Assembly (NCBI GenBank): GCA_949752745.1
Contig: OX457025.1
Coordinates: 93,949,304 to 94,013,303, forward strand
DNA length: 64,000 bases
Direction of reading: 5' to 3'
Origin: Protula sp. h YS-2021
Taxonomy: Eukaryota; Annelida; Polychaeta; Sabellida; Serpulidae
In this document: positions 1 through 8,291 of the stretch, piece after piece
Position numbering within the stretch: the first letter of the stretch is position 1
Layout: every line of letters starts with the position of its first letter
The notes under the pieces: generated by a model
Told to the model about the DNA's origin: nothing
The model's input: the letters and a program-made list of their open reading frames with translations, nothing else
Databases searched by the model: none
Translations under genes and position numbers: made by a program

Positions 1-3000
1 CATGTATGCAGGATGCTTCCAAAGACAGTACAAGTAGGGAGAGGGAGAAGAGTGAGTCTTGGTGAAAATGCACAGGAAAGACGGTTTGAGCCTGAAGATG
101 GATCGGATTTATTACTTGAAATGCGGCAACAAGAGAATCGGATTAAGAGACATTTGTTGGAGACCTTAAACCATGGCATGAAATGGTACATTGTCGTGCA
201 TGCACGCTTCAAGAAACTGACGGCGAATGCTGAAGGTGTGATGGTAGAACAAGTGGATAATGCTTTTATCAGCAGTCGAACCTATATAGCTTACAACCCA
301 GAGGATATTGAACAGGACTTGCCAGAAGCCTATAAAGAATTGTTTACCAAGTTTGATGAACATGAGCGACAAGGGTCTGGCTGGGTGTTGGATAACATCT
401 TGTATATTGAAGTGCATACAGCTACATCAGCACCTCTGGAAGCGAGCAGTTATATCAAACTGCCGAAGAGAGTGAAGGATACAAAGGGTGTGTTAAACAT
501 TAAGAATATAGACAACAAGTGTTTCTTATGGTCAGTATTGGCTCACCTTCACCCTTCAACAAGCAATAACCCACAGCGTGTGCATCTATACAAGGTATTT
601 GAGAATGAATTGAAGGTGGAAGGCATGACATTTCCGACACCGACTAAGGACATTCCAAAGTTTGAAAAGGAGAATGATGTGTCCATCAACGTGTTTGGAT
701 ATGAACAGGATGTCGTTGTTCCGATACAACTGAGTCGAAACACCAGCAGCGCTAGCAGCGCGAGAGAAATCAACTTACTTTTGATTAGCAATGACAAGAC
801 AAGGCATTATTGTCTCATCAAGAATTTCAGCAGACTGATGGCTTATCGTACCAAGTATAATGGAGCAATGTTTTATTGTTTCAACTGTCTTCACGGGTTT
901 ACACGACAAGATCTGTTAGACAAGCATCGCGAAGTGTGTGGCAAGCATGGAGCGCAACGTTTATCATTTCCCAAGGAACCCTTTATCAAGTTTAAGAATG
1001 TAGCCAAACAACAGCGAGTCCCTTTTGTGATTTATGCCGACTTTGAATGTTTCACGAAAAAGCATGAAGAAGTGAGGTACCAGCATCATCGTCCAAACAG
1101 CTTTGCCTATGTGGTTGTGAGTCAGTATGAGACACGCGCCCCAGTCCTGTATCGAGGAGACAATGCTGTGAAAGTCTTTTTAGACCATATGGTGACTGAG
1201 CGTGATCGTATTGTGCACGGTTTACAACAGCCAAAGGAGATGGTGATGACTCGCGCAGACAAAGAGGATTTCAGGACTGCGGTCGACTGCTACATTTGTC
1301 ATGAGCCTCTAGGAGCAGATCGTGTGAGAGATCATGATCATATCAATGGCAAATACCGTGGAGCTGCACATAGTGAATGCAATTTACAATTTCGATTTCG
1401 AAAGGATCAGCAGGGGGATAAAGATTCGTTTATCATCCCTGTCTTTTTCCACAATTTGCGAGGCTATGACAGTCATTTGATCATGGAGGAAATTGGAAAG
1501 TTCAAAGATGAAACGCTTACGGTCATTCCCAACACCGTTGAGAAATATATTGCATTCACCATGAGCAATCTGAAATTTACGGACAGCTTTCAGTTCATGA
1601 GTACGTCTCTACAGAAGTTGGTCTCCAACCTGGCGGCAGAAGGGAAAGAGAACTTTTATCACATGACCTCTCACATTCACGATAGCGACCAGCAAGAGTT
1701 ACTGTTGAGAAAGGGAGTGTACCCCTACGATTACGTGGATGAGCCATCCAAGTTTGCTGAAACACAACTGCCGTCCAAGGACAAGTTTTACAGTCAGCTT
1801 AGTGAAGAAGGCATTAGTGATGAGGATTATGCACATGCACAGAAGGTGTGGGAGACATTCCACTGTACTACATTTGGCGACTACCATGACTTGTACCTGA
1901 AATCGGATGTGTTACTGCTGGCTGACGTGTTTGAAAACTTTCGTCACGTATGTCTCAACACCTATGAATTGGATCCTGCCCACTACTATACAGCGCCAGG
2001 CCTGTCGTGGGATGCGATGTTAAAAGCGACAAAGGTGAAGTTGGAATTGATCAATGACATTGACATGTACCAAATGGTTGAACAAGGCTTACGTGGAGGA
2101 ATATCTGTCATCACACACAAGTATGCGAAAGCAAATAACCCCTACGTAGCAGAGTATGATCCCACGAAACCGACCCATTACCTGATGTACCTGGATGCGA
2201 ACAACCTGTACGGCTGGGCCATGTCACAAAGCATGCCGGAAAGTGGATTCATGTGGGTGAACGAGCCAGAATCCATTGACTTCATGGAAGTGGATGAAGA
2301 TGACGAGATTGGCTACATTTTAGAAGTGGATTTGGAATACCCACAGACCATTCATGATCGTCATAATCACTACCCAGTGGCTCCAGAACGGAAATGTGTG
2401 AAGGTGGGAGAATTGTCAGAACATAGTGAGAAGCTACGGAAAGATCTCAACATGAAAGGCAAACTTAGTGAAAAGCTTATTCCCAACTTGTGTGACAAGA
2501 AGAAATATGTACTTCATTATAGAAATTTACAGCAATATGTGTCACTGGGATTGGAAGTTACGAAGGTGCATCGTGCCATCATGTTTGCACAGAGCAAATG
2601 GTTAGCGAAATACATCTCGTTGAACACGGAAAAGAGAAAGTTGGCCAAGAACCCGTTTGAGAAAGATTTTTTCAAATTGATGAACAACTCTGTGCTTGTC
2701 AAAACCATGGAAAATGTGAGAAAACGCATCCATGTGGAACTCGTTCACCAGGAAAAGCGGTTCAAGAAAGTTGTAGCCAAACCGTCATTCCACCAATTTA
2801 GAATTTTCAACGAAGATTTGACCGCGGTACATTTACACAAAGTGGATTTGCTTCTGGATAAGCCCATTCAAGTCGGCTTCACCATTCTCGACCTCAGCAA
2901 AGTGCTCATGTTTGACTTTCATTACAACTACATCATGACCAAGTATCCCGACGCCAAGTTGTTGTTCAGCGACACCGACAGTCTATGTTACGACATAGAA

Positions 3001-3477
3001 ACGGATGATATCTACAAGGATATGCAGGAAGATGCCGACTTGTTCGACACAAGTGACTATCCCCCCAATCATTTCCTGCATTCCAACGTGAACAAGAAAG
3101 TGCTTGGGAAAATGAAAGATGAGACGGCAGGCATTCCCATTGAAGAGTTTGTTGGACTTCGGCCGAAAATGTACAGCATGATGTATGGTGGGAAAGAAAA
3201 ACATACGGCTAAAGGTATCACTTACGCGTGTCAAAGACGGATGAAACATGAGCAGTATAAGGACAGTTTGTTCAACCAAACGCAGATGATGGTGACAGGA
3301 CACACCATTCGAAGCTATGACCACCAGATTTTCTCGGAGAAGTTGAGAAAAGTAGCTCTCTCCCCCTTTGATGATAAGCGATACGTGTTGAATGATGGCT
3401 ATTCCACTTTGGCGCATGGGCATTACAAGGCAGCAGCCAGGGCGGTGGCGGCGGCAGCAGCGGCAGCAACAGTATAA
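1..3477 (+). CDS. PolB: Polinton family B DNA polymerase (protein-primed type), 5' partial
   Basis: Replicates the element. Numbered from the first Met in the window (base 13), 1,154 residues are seen. The frame is open to base 1, and the E2 copy has extra N-terminal sequence, so the true start lies upstream. A CxxC...H...C finger begins at C289. Exonuclease motifs are Exo I DFE (343-345), Exo II NLRGYD (D486) and Exo III YLKSD (628-632). Polymerase motif A is YLDANNLYG (D728) and motif C is DTDS (987-990). An endonuclease VII/HNH-like module, CxxC (426-429), DHDH (440-443) and CN (456-457), sits between Exo I and Exo II. Motif B reads NNSVLVKTMEN where E2 and the family have NSVFG/NSxYG, so activity is doubtful. 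The C terminus ends in a poly-alanine tail. Confidence 0.95.
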   Translation, partial: HVCRMLPKTVQVGRGRRVSLGENAQERRFEPEDGSDLLLEMRQQENRIKRHLLETLNHGMKWYIVVHARFKKLTANAEGVMVEQVDNAFISSRTYIAYNPEDIEQDLPEAYKELFTKFDEHERQGSGWVLDNILYIEVHTATSAPLEASSYIKLPKRVKDTKGVLNIKNIDNKCFLWSVLAHLHPSTSNNPQRVHLYKVFENELKVEGMTFPTPTKDIPKFEKENDVSINVFGYEQDVVVPIQLSRNTSSASSAREINLLLISNDKTRHYCLIKNFSRLMAYRTKYNGAMFYCFNCLHGFTRQDLLDKHREVCGKHGAQRLSFPKEPFIKFKNVAKQQRVPFVIYADFECFTKKHEEVRYQHHRPNSFAYVVVSQYETRAPVLYRGDNAVKVFLDHMVTERDRIVHGLQQPKEMVMTRADKEDFRTAVDCYICHEPLGADRVRDHDHINGKYRGAAHSECNLQFRFRKDQQGDKDSFIIPVFFHNLRGYDSHLIMEEIGKFKDETLTVIPNTVEKYIAFTMSNLKFTDSFQFMSTSLQKLVSNLAAEGKENFYHMTSHIHDSDQQELLLRKGVYPYDYVDEPSKFAETQLPSKDKFYSQLSEEGISDEDYAHAQKVWETFHCTTFGDYHDLYLKSDVLLLADVFENFRHVCLNTYELDPAHYYTAPGLSWDAMLKATKVKLELINDIDMYQMVEQGLRGGISVITHKYAKANNPYVAEYDPTKPTHYLMYLDANNLYGWAMSQSMPESGFMWVNEPESIDFMEVDEDDEIGYILEVDLEYPQTIHDRHNHYPVAPERKCVKVGELSEHSEKLRKDLNMKGKLSEKLIPNLCDKKKYVLHYRNLQQYVSLGLEVTKVHRAIMFAQSKWLAKYISLNTEKRKLAKNPFEKDFFKLMNNSVLVKTMENVRKRIHVELVHQEKRFKKVVAKPSFHQFRIFNEDLTAVHLHKVDLLLDKPIQVGFTILDLSKVLMFDFHYNYIMTKYPDAKLLFSDTDSLCYDIETDDIYKDMQEDADLFDTSDYPPNHFLHSNVNKKVLGKMKDETAGIPIEEFVGLRPKMYSMMYGGKEKHTAKGITYACQRRMKHEQYKDSLFNQTQMMVTGHTIRSYDHQIFSEKLRKVALSPFDDKRYVLNDGYSTLAHGHYKAAARAVAAAAAAATV

Positions 3478-3487
3478 AAGGGGGGGA
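3471..3487 (+). promoter_or_regulatory. TATA box plus G-tract at the 3' end of PolB
   Basis: TATAAAAG followed by a run of seven G overlaps the polymerase stop codon and lies about 60 bases before the next ATG at 3535. E2 has TATATAAAGGGG at the equivalent place (about 62,530), so the element is conserved. It probably drives the PC4-like gene cluster. Confidence 0.7.
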
Positions 3488-3534
3488 CTCTCACCACAAC
3501 TTCAGAGTGAGTTGAGAGTGAGTTGAGGGTGAAC

Positions 3535-3903
3535 ATGAAGAGATCTGCAACAACAACGGATATGGATACTCTAGCAGATACGGTGAAAGACTTGAACGTG
3601 AACAATCCCACCACCACCACCACCACCACCACTATCAAGAAATTAAAAGTGGAGACGGCGACGGCACCGACACCACAGTCGTGGGATGGAATGCTTTCTC
3701 TAGGCAATGGAAAGTATATCAAGATTATGAAACAAAGCGATGAAGGTGTGGTGAACATTCGCAAGTACCTCAGAGATGAGGGGACTGGAAGGAACCGTCC
3801 TACGAAAAAGGGTATCTTGCTGACCATACCTGAATGGAAAATGTTGAAGAAGCAGGTGAAAGAAGTGGATAAAAGGCTTCGCAGACAAGACGACAACGCA
3901 TAA
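3535..3903 (+). CDS. PC4/Sub1-like ssDNA-binding coactivator domain protein
   Basis: A 122-residue protein starting at the ATG at 3535; longer readings would need a TTG start. After a Thr-rich linker encoded by an ACC repeat (about residues 24-30), the C-terminal half matches the PC4 (p15) fold: SLGNGKYIKI (strand), VVNIRKYL, a GTGRNRPTKKGILLT turn typical of PC4, then an amphipathic helix EWKMLKKQVKEVD. PC4 proteins bind single-stranded DNA and assist RNA polymerase II initiation. In a Polinton this could serve late transcription or replication; that role is inference. It is the first of a tandem set of related genes behind the polymerase, and E2 has a broken homologue at 62,595-62,960. Confidence 0.8.
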   Translation: MKRSATTTDMDTLADTVKDLNVNNPTTTTTTTTIKKLKVETATAPTPQSWDGMLSLGNGKYIKIMKQSDEGVVNIRKYLRDEGTGRNRPTKKGILLTIPEWKMLKKQVKEVDKRLRRQDDNA

Positions 3904-3925
3904 CCAGGTAACCCCCCCCCCCATC

Positions 3926-4300
3926 ATGAATGCACTCATGTTAAACGATGGTGTTTACCTTAAAGTCAATGAGAGGAATGAAGTGATGATGGGTTCTCGG
4001 AGATGTTCTGCTTATCAGTTTAAACCTGAAGTGTGGAAAGACTTTAAAAACATACCGCTTGAAGCTGGGTTTAAACGCAGACTTGAAAATAAACTGGAAG
4101 TGACGGTGGCTGAATATGATTCTAACACACGTGTGACATTCTGTAGAAATCTTTTACAGGATTATCCAAAGGATTATAAGGGAGTTGTGCCAGACACACC
4201 CTATGCACAGTTGATCTTCTTTGATATCAAGAACTGGCGCGCAATCTTACGTTTCCTAGAAGCTATACAGCATCCACTGTTCGACATCCTCCGAGTATAA
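3926..4300 (+). CDS. PC4-like paralogue, two weak repeats
   Basis: 124 residues, starting at ATG 3926 directly after a run of 12 C. Two successive strand-rich units, each ending in a Trp-containing helix, are visible: YLKVNERNEVMMGSRR...PEVWKDF (residues 8-39) and LEVTVAEY...TRVTFCRN...FFDIKNWRAILRFLE (about 53-113). This is the pattern of the PC4-like gene before it but more diverged, so the assignment is by pattern and context. E2 keeps this gene intact at 62,976-63,380 with a longer C-terminal tail, which suggests it was under selection. Confidence 0.6.
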   Translation: MNALMLNDGVYLKVNERNEVMMGSRRCSAYQFKPEVWKDFKNIPLEAGFKRRLENKLEVTVAEYDSNTRVTFCRNLLQDYPKDYKGVVPDTPYAQLIFFDIKNWRAILRFLEAIQHPLFDILRV

Positions 4301-4316
4301 AATACACACAGACGAG

Positions 4317-4661
4317 ATGGAAGACGACTATTTGATGGATGATGAACCCATGACATATGGGTTCTCCTATCTGAGAAACTTATGTGATGACATTGTGCTA
4401 CGGCATTTTGGACAGTATCTCGTCCTATCGCTTGATGACCAATCCGTGTTGAAGGATCACCTAGACAAGTTGAGAATACCCGGCTTTCTCCTAGCAGTCT
4501 CGGATGAATTAGAAGTGCGTGTGACTGAGAACGGTCTAGACGTGTTTGTACAATTTCGCCAATATGACGAGCTTACAGAAGGCTGCGACATCATCACCCT
4601 CAGCACCGTGGAATGGAACGCGCTGTTACACGCATTGGATTGGGAAGAATCTTCTGCTTGA
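4317..4661 (+). CDS. PC4-like paralogue with conserved out-of-frame overlap at its end
   Basis: 114 residues from ATG 4317. The second half, LEVRVTENGLDVFVQFRQYDE...IITLSTVEWNALLHALD, has the PC4-like order of four strands and a closing helix with Trp. The first half (MEDDYLMDDEP...) is acidic. A TATAAAAT sequence at 4296-4303 overlaps the previous stop, but it is too close to the ATG to be a convincing promoter. The gene ends GCT TGA, and a further PC4-like reading frame continues in the +1 frame across this stop. E2 keeps the same overlap but has a GAA-to-TAA-type nonsense change earlier (63,656-63,658). Confidence 0.65.
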   Translation: MEDDYLMDDEPMTYGFSYLRNLCDDIVLRHFGQYLVLSLDDQSVLKDHLDKLRIPGFLLAVSDELEVRVTENGLDVFVQFRQYDELTEGCDIITLSTVEWNALLHALDWEESSA

Positions 4662-4935
4662 ATTCAAAGAGGATGGAATACAACTCAAGCGGGGTACCAA
4701 ATCCATTGAGGTGACACAGCCTATGCGGCTGATGCCGCTGATGGACATGGAAGAAGGATATGAACTAAAACTGTCTGAACATGAAACTGTTAAAGTGATA
4801 AAGTTTGGTGATGTGTGTTATGTGAGCTTTCATAGCATTAACAAACGTGGATGTAATGTCTATGATACCTGTATTAATTTAAATTGTAATGAATGGTATG
4901 CATTGATCCATGTATTGAGAGAGAGAGAACTGTAA
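4564..4935 (+). CDS. PC4-like paralogue overlapping the preceding gene in the +1 frame
   Basis: The frame is open from about 4546. The first ATG in it is 4564, inside the previous gene, and the next is 4723. PC4-like character begins before 4723 (LLLEFKEDGIQLKRG, encoded about 4655-4700), so translation must start inside the upstream gene or reach this frame by +1 frameshifting at the upstream GCT TGA. The C-terminal unit YELKLSEHETVKVIKFG...YVSFHSIN...INLNCNEWYALIHVL is a clear PC4-like strand-strand-helix pattern. In E2 the same frame is interrupted by TGA at 63,838-63,840. The start is uncertain. Confidence 0.55.
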   Translation: MTSLQKAATSSPSAPWNGTRCYTHWIGKNLLLEFKEDGIQLKRGTKSIEVTQPMRLMPLMDMEEGYELKLSEHETVKVIKFGDVCYVSFHSINKRGCNVYDTCINLNCNEWYALIHVLREREL

Positions 4936-5095
4936 AAAAGTAGTTGGTAGATAAGAAGTGGGGGGGGGGGGAGTTTGGAAAAAAAAACACAATAAAACAA
5001 GATCAGTTTGAAACTTGAGTCTTTTTTTTTAAAACACTTGGAAAAAAAAAACAATTATTCAACAACTTAACTACAGCTTAACTACACCCCCCCCA
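4936..5095. terminator. Convergent 3' region between PC4-like cluster and virion block
   Basis: About 160 bases of A-rich sequence with homopolymers (nine G at about 4962; runs of A and C). An AATAAA for the + strand transcripts lies at about 4990. The two gene blocks converge here, so this is the likely shared polyadenylation region. Confidence 0.5.
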
Positions 5096-5534
5096 TTAAT
5101 AAAACAATGGTTTATAATGTCTATAGACAAAATCCTTTACAATAAAATCCCCATCCTTTCTTTTTAATATATTCACAATGTCAAACATACTCTGGCCTCG
5201 AGCTCTATGCCATATATAATAGACACAATAAAAACCACACGCCGATGATATCGGCGTTTGTAATGAGATGGAATTATACATATAGTCCTTTCTTAAAAAC
5301 GTTTCTAAACGCTCATCGAGAGGGAACAGTCCATGAGTCAAAGTATTCCACAGGGTCTTTGTCATAATACACTGCCACCCAATGCTCTCCTGGTTCATCA
5401 TGATCGTCGGTGTTGATGACATAGGCACCGCGTTGTAAAGACGGTGGTAACTGGTCCATGGCAAACACACCTTGAAACAAGTCTTTGGTCGCGGCATCAT
5501 GGCTCAGGATAGCTTCGATCTGCTTCGTGTTCAT
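5096..5534 (-). pseudogene. PRO: Adenain-like cysteine protease, frameshifted
   Basis: Polinton proteases of the adenovirus protease family (C5/Ulp1-like) cleave virion precursor proteins. The N-terminal part (5534 down to 5313) has the catalytic His in GEHWVAVYY and the acidic residue in EYFDSW. The C-terminal part (ending at 5096) has the nucleophile region SSACGFYCVYY. The two parts lie in different frames; the switch is at about 5335-5345, right after FDSW, and the first frame ends 4 residues later at TGA. The lesion amounts to a small indel. The ATG at 5534 overlaps the 3' end of the major capsid gene by 38 bases. The copy is probably inactive unless the break is a sequence error. E2 does not reach this gene. 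Confidence 0.85.
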
Positions 5535-6903
5535 GACTGGTAGTCGAATTGGATGCTACGATTGGCACTGATCTCAATAATGTTGTAAATTCAGCATAGA
5601 CGATGACATTGATGGTAGGTTGCAAAGCCCTAGCAAAGTTCATTTCTAGCCGCAAATTCCCATGCTTGATCAGGGAAAAATGATCAGCTTCATCATAATC
5701 CGGTGTTAAGTCGAACGAAAATAAAGAATACCCTCTAGGCCAATCTTCCCTTTTTATAATGGAGCTTTTCTCACCATTCAATCGGTCAAACGATTTGTAA
5801 AGCGTTTCAAAAGCGTCTAGGTACTTGTCCTGTGGAATGTCAAGCTTGAGCGGTTTGGACAGGACTGGTTCACCATCCGTGTACAGTTGCATATAGTTCA
5901 GATCAAAATGTTTGAAATCATATGGATTCCTCGCGACTGACCAACCAAAGGCTTCGTTATGAACCAGACCAATGACAATGCGATGTGGCAATTGACCCAA
6001 AAAGATGTTGTCTTTCACAAAAGAGCGAAACCCTGCCGGAATGGCCAAGACTTTACATTCTTTTCTAGTGATGATGATCTTGGCAGGACTTTTCAGCAAT
6101 GCGTCTGTATGCCCTAACTGAATGCCTGGACTCACCCTCACTTTGCGAATGGTTAAAAATGCCTCTTTCACTTCTACCTTATAGGTATTATCTGCAGCCA
6201 TCAATACATAATCATCTTTCTGTCTATGGAAACGCAACTTCAAACTGATGCCATTCGGAAGATAGCGATCCTGCTCAAACAAATCTATCCTTAAGCCACC
6301 TGCCAGCATAAACTCACGGCTGAGACGTGTATGCAAATAACGATGGTGTAAGCCATTGTTTCCTTGCTCAGCTAGATCACTACCGTCGGCATTGACATGA
6401 AACCCGGATACATAGCGTTCATGATTAGGCCTTTTCACCTCATGACTATTCATCGACCCAGCAGTATCCTTGTACATGAGCCGCAGAGAGCGCTCGGAAT
6501 GGAGACTTTCTTCCGAATCATGGATGAGATGCGAGATCATGCTGGTATACCCATGGGTGTTGTTACTATGAGATACCAACCGATCATTCAGAAACAATTC
6601 AATATTAGACCATAGCCCGTTAAACACATCATTGATGCAGGAGACCTGGTCCTCTGGGCCACACGCTGTTCCATCGGCCTTTACAATGCGGCATACAATA
6701 TGAAGTTTGCTGTTCTTTAAATCCAGATATTCTTCTGTACTCGCAGGAATGTAGAATTCTATGGGAGCACCCTCTCTAATGGTCGTCAGTGGTTGATAGT
6801 CGACATTATAACTTTTCTCTACAGCCGTTTGCGTTGGCGGTACGTGAAACCATTCCAATGGTGAAAGACTGCATTCGCACGAATGATTGTGAATGAGAGA
6901 CAT
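5497..6903 (-). CDS. MCP: Polinton major capsid protein (double jelly-roll)
   Basis: 468 residues from ATG 6903, close to the usual 430-650 of the family. Sequence features fit the Polinton capsid protein: an N-terminal segment with AVEKSYNVDYQPL and IEFYIPAS, strand-rich segments throughout, and the characteristic late block WPRGYSLFSFDLTPD...HGNLRLEMNFARALQPTINVIVYAEF (about residues 383-440). This family is known to form pseudo-hexameric trimers of two jelly rolls in icosahedral virions. The gene lies between the core-type protein gene (4-base gap region) and the protease, as in adenovirus-like late blocks. The reading frame is intact. The N terminus has a Cys-containing NHSCECS segment. 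Confidence 0.9.
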   Translation of the reverse strand: MSLIHNHSCECSLSPLEWFHVPPTQTAVEKSYNVDYQPLTTIREGAPIEFYIPASTEEYLDLKNSKLHIVCRIVKADGTACGPEDQVSCINDVFNGLWSNIELFLNDRLVSHSNNTHGYTSMISHLIHDSEESLHSERSLRLMYKDTAGSMNSHEVKRPNHERYVSGFHVNADGSDLAEQGNNGLHHRYLHTRLSREFMLAGGLRIDLFEQDRYLPNGISLKLRFHRQKDDYVLMAADNTYKVEVKEAFLTIRKVRVSPGIQLGHTDALLKSPAKIIITRKECKVLAIPAGFRSFVKDNIFLGQLPHRIVIGLVHNEAFGWSVARNPYDFKHFDLNYMQLYTDGEPVLSKPLKLDIPQDKYLDAFETLYKSFDRLNGEKSSIIKREDWPRGYSLFSFDLTPDYDEADHFSLIKHGNLRLEMNFARALQPTINVIVYAEFTTLLRSVPIVASNSTTSHEHEADRSYPEP

Positions 6904-6907
6904 GATT

Positions 6908-7264
6908 TCAAAAGATATCTCTTTTATGCTTTTTTGATGTTATCCGTCTAGCTGTTTTTCGTCTTCTAGCACGTTTTATCGGTTGCACTCTCTTTTTATG
7001 TACATCACCACCACCAAACACACGCTGTGCTACTCGACCCGTAACATCTTTCGCAACATTCTTTGCAGCCTTCTTAAGATGTGGCGCAACGATCTTAGCC
7101 CCAGCCTTAAGTAGTGGAATAGCTCTACGAGCCAATGATCCCAGTATTGAACCAATACAATCCCCATATTGAATTCGCGCTCCTTTGAATCCTGGTAATT
7201 CTCCACCCACTTGTCGAAGAAAATGGTTGCGATATGCAGACGGATCGTGTGTGTAGGCTTTCAT
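6908..7264 (-). CDS. Basic core or membrane-active virion protein (adenovirus pX/pVI-like)
   Basis: 118 residues. The middle (VGGELPGFKGARIQYGDCIGSIL...) is a glycine-rich amphipathic stretch followed by a helix, SLARRAIPLLKAGAKIVAP. The C-terminal third is very basic (KKRVQPIKRARRRKTARR). This composition is typical of the small virion proteins found next to Polinton and adenovirus capsid genes; the GG may be a protease cleavage point. The start codon overlaps the stop of the penton-like gene (ATGA, 7264-7261), which indicates tight packing of the late block. The family assignment is by pattern and position only. Confidence 0.65.
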   Translation of the reverse strand: MKAYTHDPSAYRNHFLRQVGGELPGFKGARIQYGDCIGSILGSLARRAIPLLKAGAKIVAPHLKKAAKNVAKDVTGRVAQRVFGGGDVHKKRVQPIKRARRRKTARRITSKKHKRDIF

Positions 7265-8019
7265 AGTGCTTTTGGTCGAAAATGGAGTTTACAAATCACC
7301 TTTCCAGTTTGAAATGGAACAGTATGGCCTGTGTCGTCCTTTATATTCATCTCTATCATGTCAAATTTGGATGTGTTTACAGGAACATAGTGCGGTTCGT
7401 TGTACGTTTTCATGATAATCTCACCATCATGGCCTTGTATCCCAACAGAACGTAGCAAGGGCACATAATAATCCCCAACCACTTGTGGTTCACAAATACT
7501 ACAATACACATACAGTGTATAAAACCCCTGTTTCACATCGGCTTTATGGTCAGCTGTACATGTTTCAGTATACAAGTGATCTGGGATAAATCCTAAAATC
7601 TCAGCCAATCCAGTGGAGAAGGACACTTCATAGCCATAATCGAGAAATAGAAACACGCGTCGTCTAATTCTATCATACTTTAGCCGAATAGCTTTTGTAA
7701 GATTCAGAGTATTAGTCGCTTCTTCATTGACTGCCTCACATAGTTCTTGTATGGTTCTATAGTAGCCATAAGGAATATCGAGAGTGCTAAGAACAGGATT
7801 ATCGAATAGTTGTTGTCGATACTGAATAGAATAGTCCATGTCCTGTCTCATCGTTGACCATGTATGCGGATATTGAATTTCAGCTAAAGCCACTTCATAT
7901 CGTCCATTCAGATAGATGGTTCGAGGCATACGAATTTGATAATTCGAAGCCTTGTTGTTGGGATAATAATTCATACTCGCATTGCTAGGCAAAGTAATGT
8001 AAAAGCTTGTCGACTCCAT
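7261..8019 (-). CDS. mCP: Polinton penton-like minor capsid protein (single jelly-roll)
   Basis: 252 residues from the ATG at 8019, which has a strong Kozak context (CCACCATGG). The open frame extends further upstream through an ATG repeat and basic sequence, but a TATATAGG sequence at about 8068-8075 (minus strand) just upstream supports the internal start. The start FYITLPSNASMNYYPNNKAS and the block LPRTIYL-like/YEVALAEIQYP are typical of the Polinton minor capsid family, whose members occupy the vertices of the virion. The last residues overlap the next gene by 4 bases. Confidence 0.82.
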   Translation of the reverse strand: MESTSFYITLPSNASMNYYPNNKASNYQIRMPRTIYLNGRYEVALAEIQYPHTWSTMRQDMDYSIQYRQQLFDNPVLSTLDIPYGYYRTIQELCEAVNEEATNTLNLTKAIRLKYDRIRRRVFLFLDYGYEVSFSTGLAEILGFIPDHLYTETCTADHKADVKQGFYTLYVYCSICEPQVVGDYYVPLLRSVGIQGHDGEIIMKTYNEPHYVPVNTSKFDMIEMNIKDDTGHTVPFQTGKVICKLHFRPKAL

Positions 8020-8291
8020 GGTGGATGGAAGGAACCCCTCAAATGGTATAGGTGCGTCGTCGTCGTTGCCTATATACCTCAGGTACCTCCTCAGGACAGC
8101 GCGCGCCATTCGACCAAGTATGCCAAGTCTCATCATCATCATCATCATGATGGATTTCTCCTTCACAACACGCACTTGTGCATCGGATCTTCACGGGAAT
8201 AGTCGGAATAGTCTCTTCCTGGCCACAACACCATAGCTCTTTTGTTAAAAATTTTCCCATCCTTTAGGAAACTGTCTTTGCTGACGCGTGT
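8020..8291 (-). other. Promoter and leader region with a short unassigned ORF
   Basis: Contains a CAT/ATG trinucleotide run at about 8131-8150 and the TATA box above. A 73-codon minus ORF (8260-8039) has Cys and acidic clusters (CCEGEIHHDDDDD) but resembles nothing recognised. It may simply be leader sequence, because it overlaps the TATA box. Confidence 0.35.
8065..8077 (-). promoter_or_regulatory. TATA box of the penton-like gene
   Basis: On the minus strand GGTATATAGG lies about 50 bases before the ATG at 8019. It sits inside the longer open frame, so it also argues for the shorter protein. Confidence 0.55.

Noticed and set aside
13..3477. Several minus-strand frames opposite the polymerase
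   Set aside because: They are shadows of a highly conserved + strand coding region and lack any family support.
4296..4303. TATA box for PC4-like gene 3
   Set aside because: TATAAAAT ends only about 14 bases before the ATG, so a transcript from it would miss the start codon.
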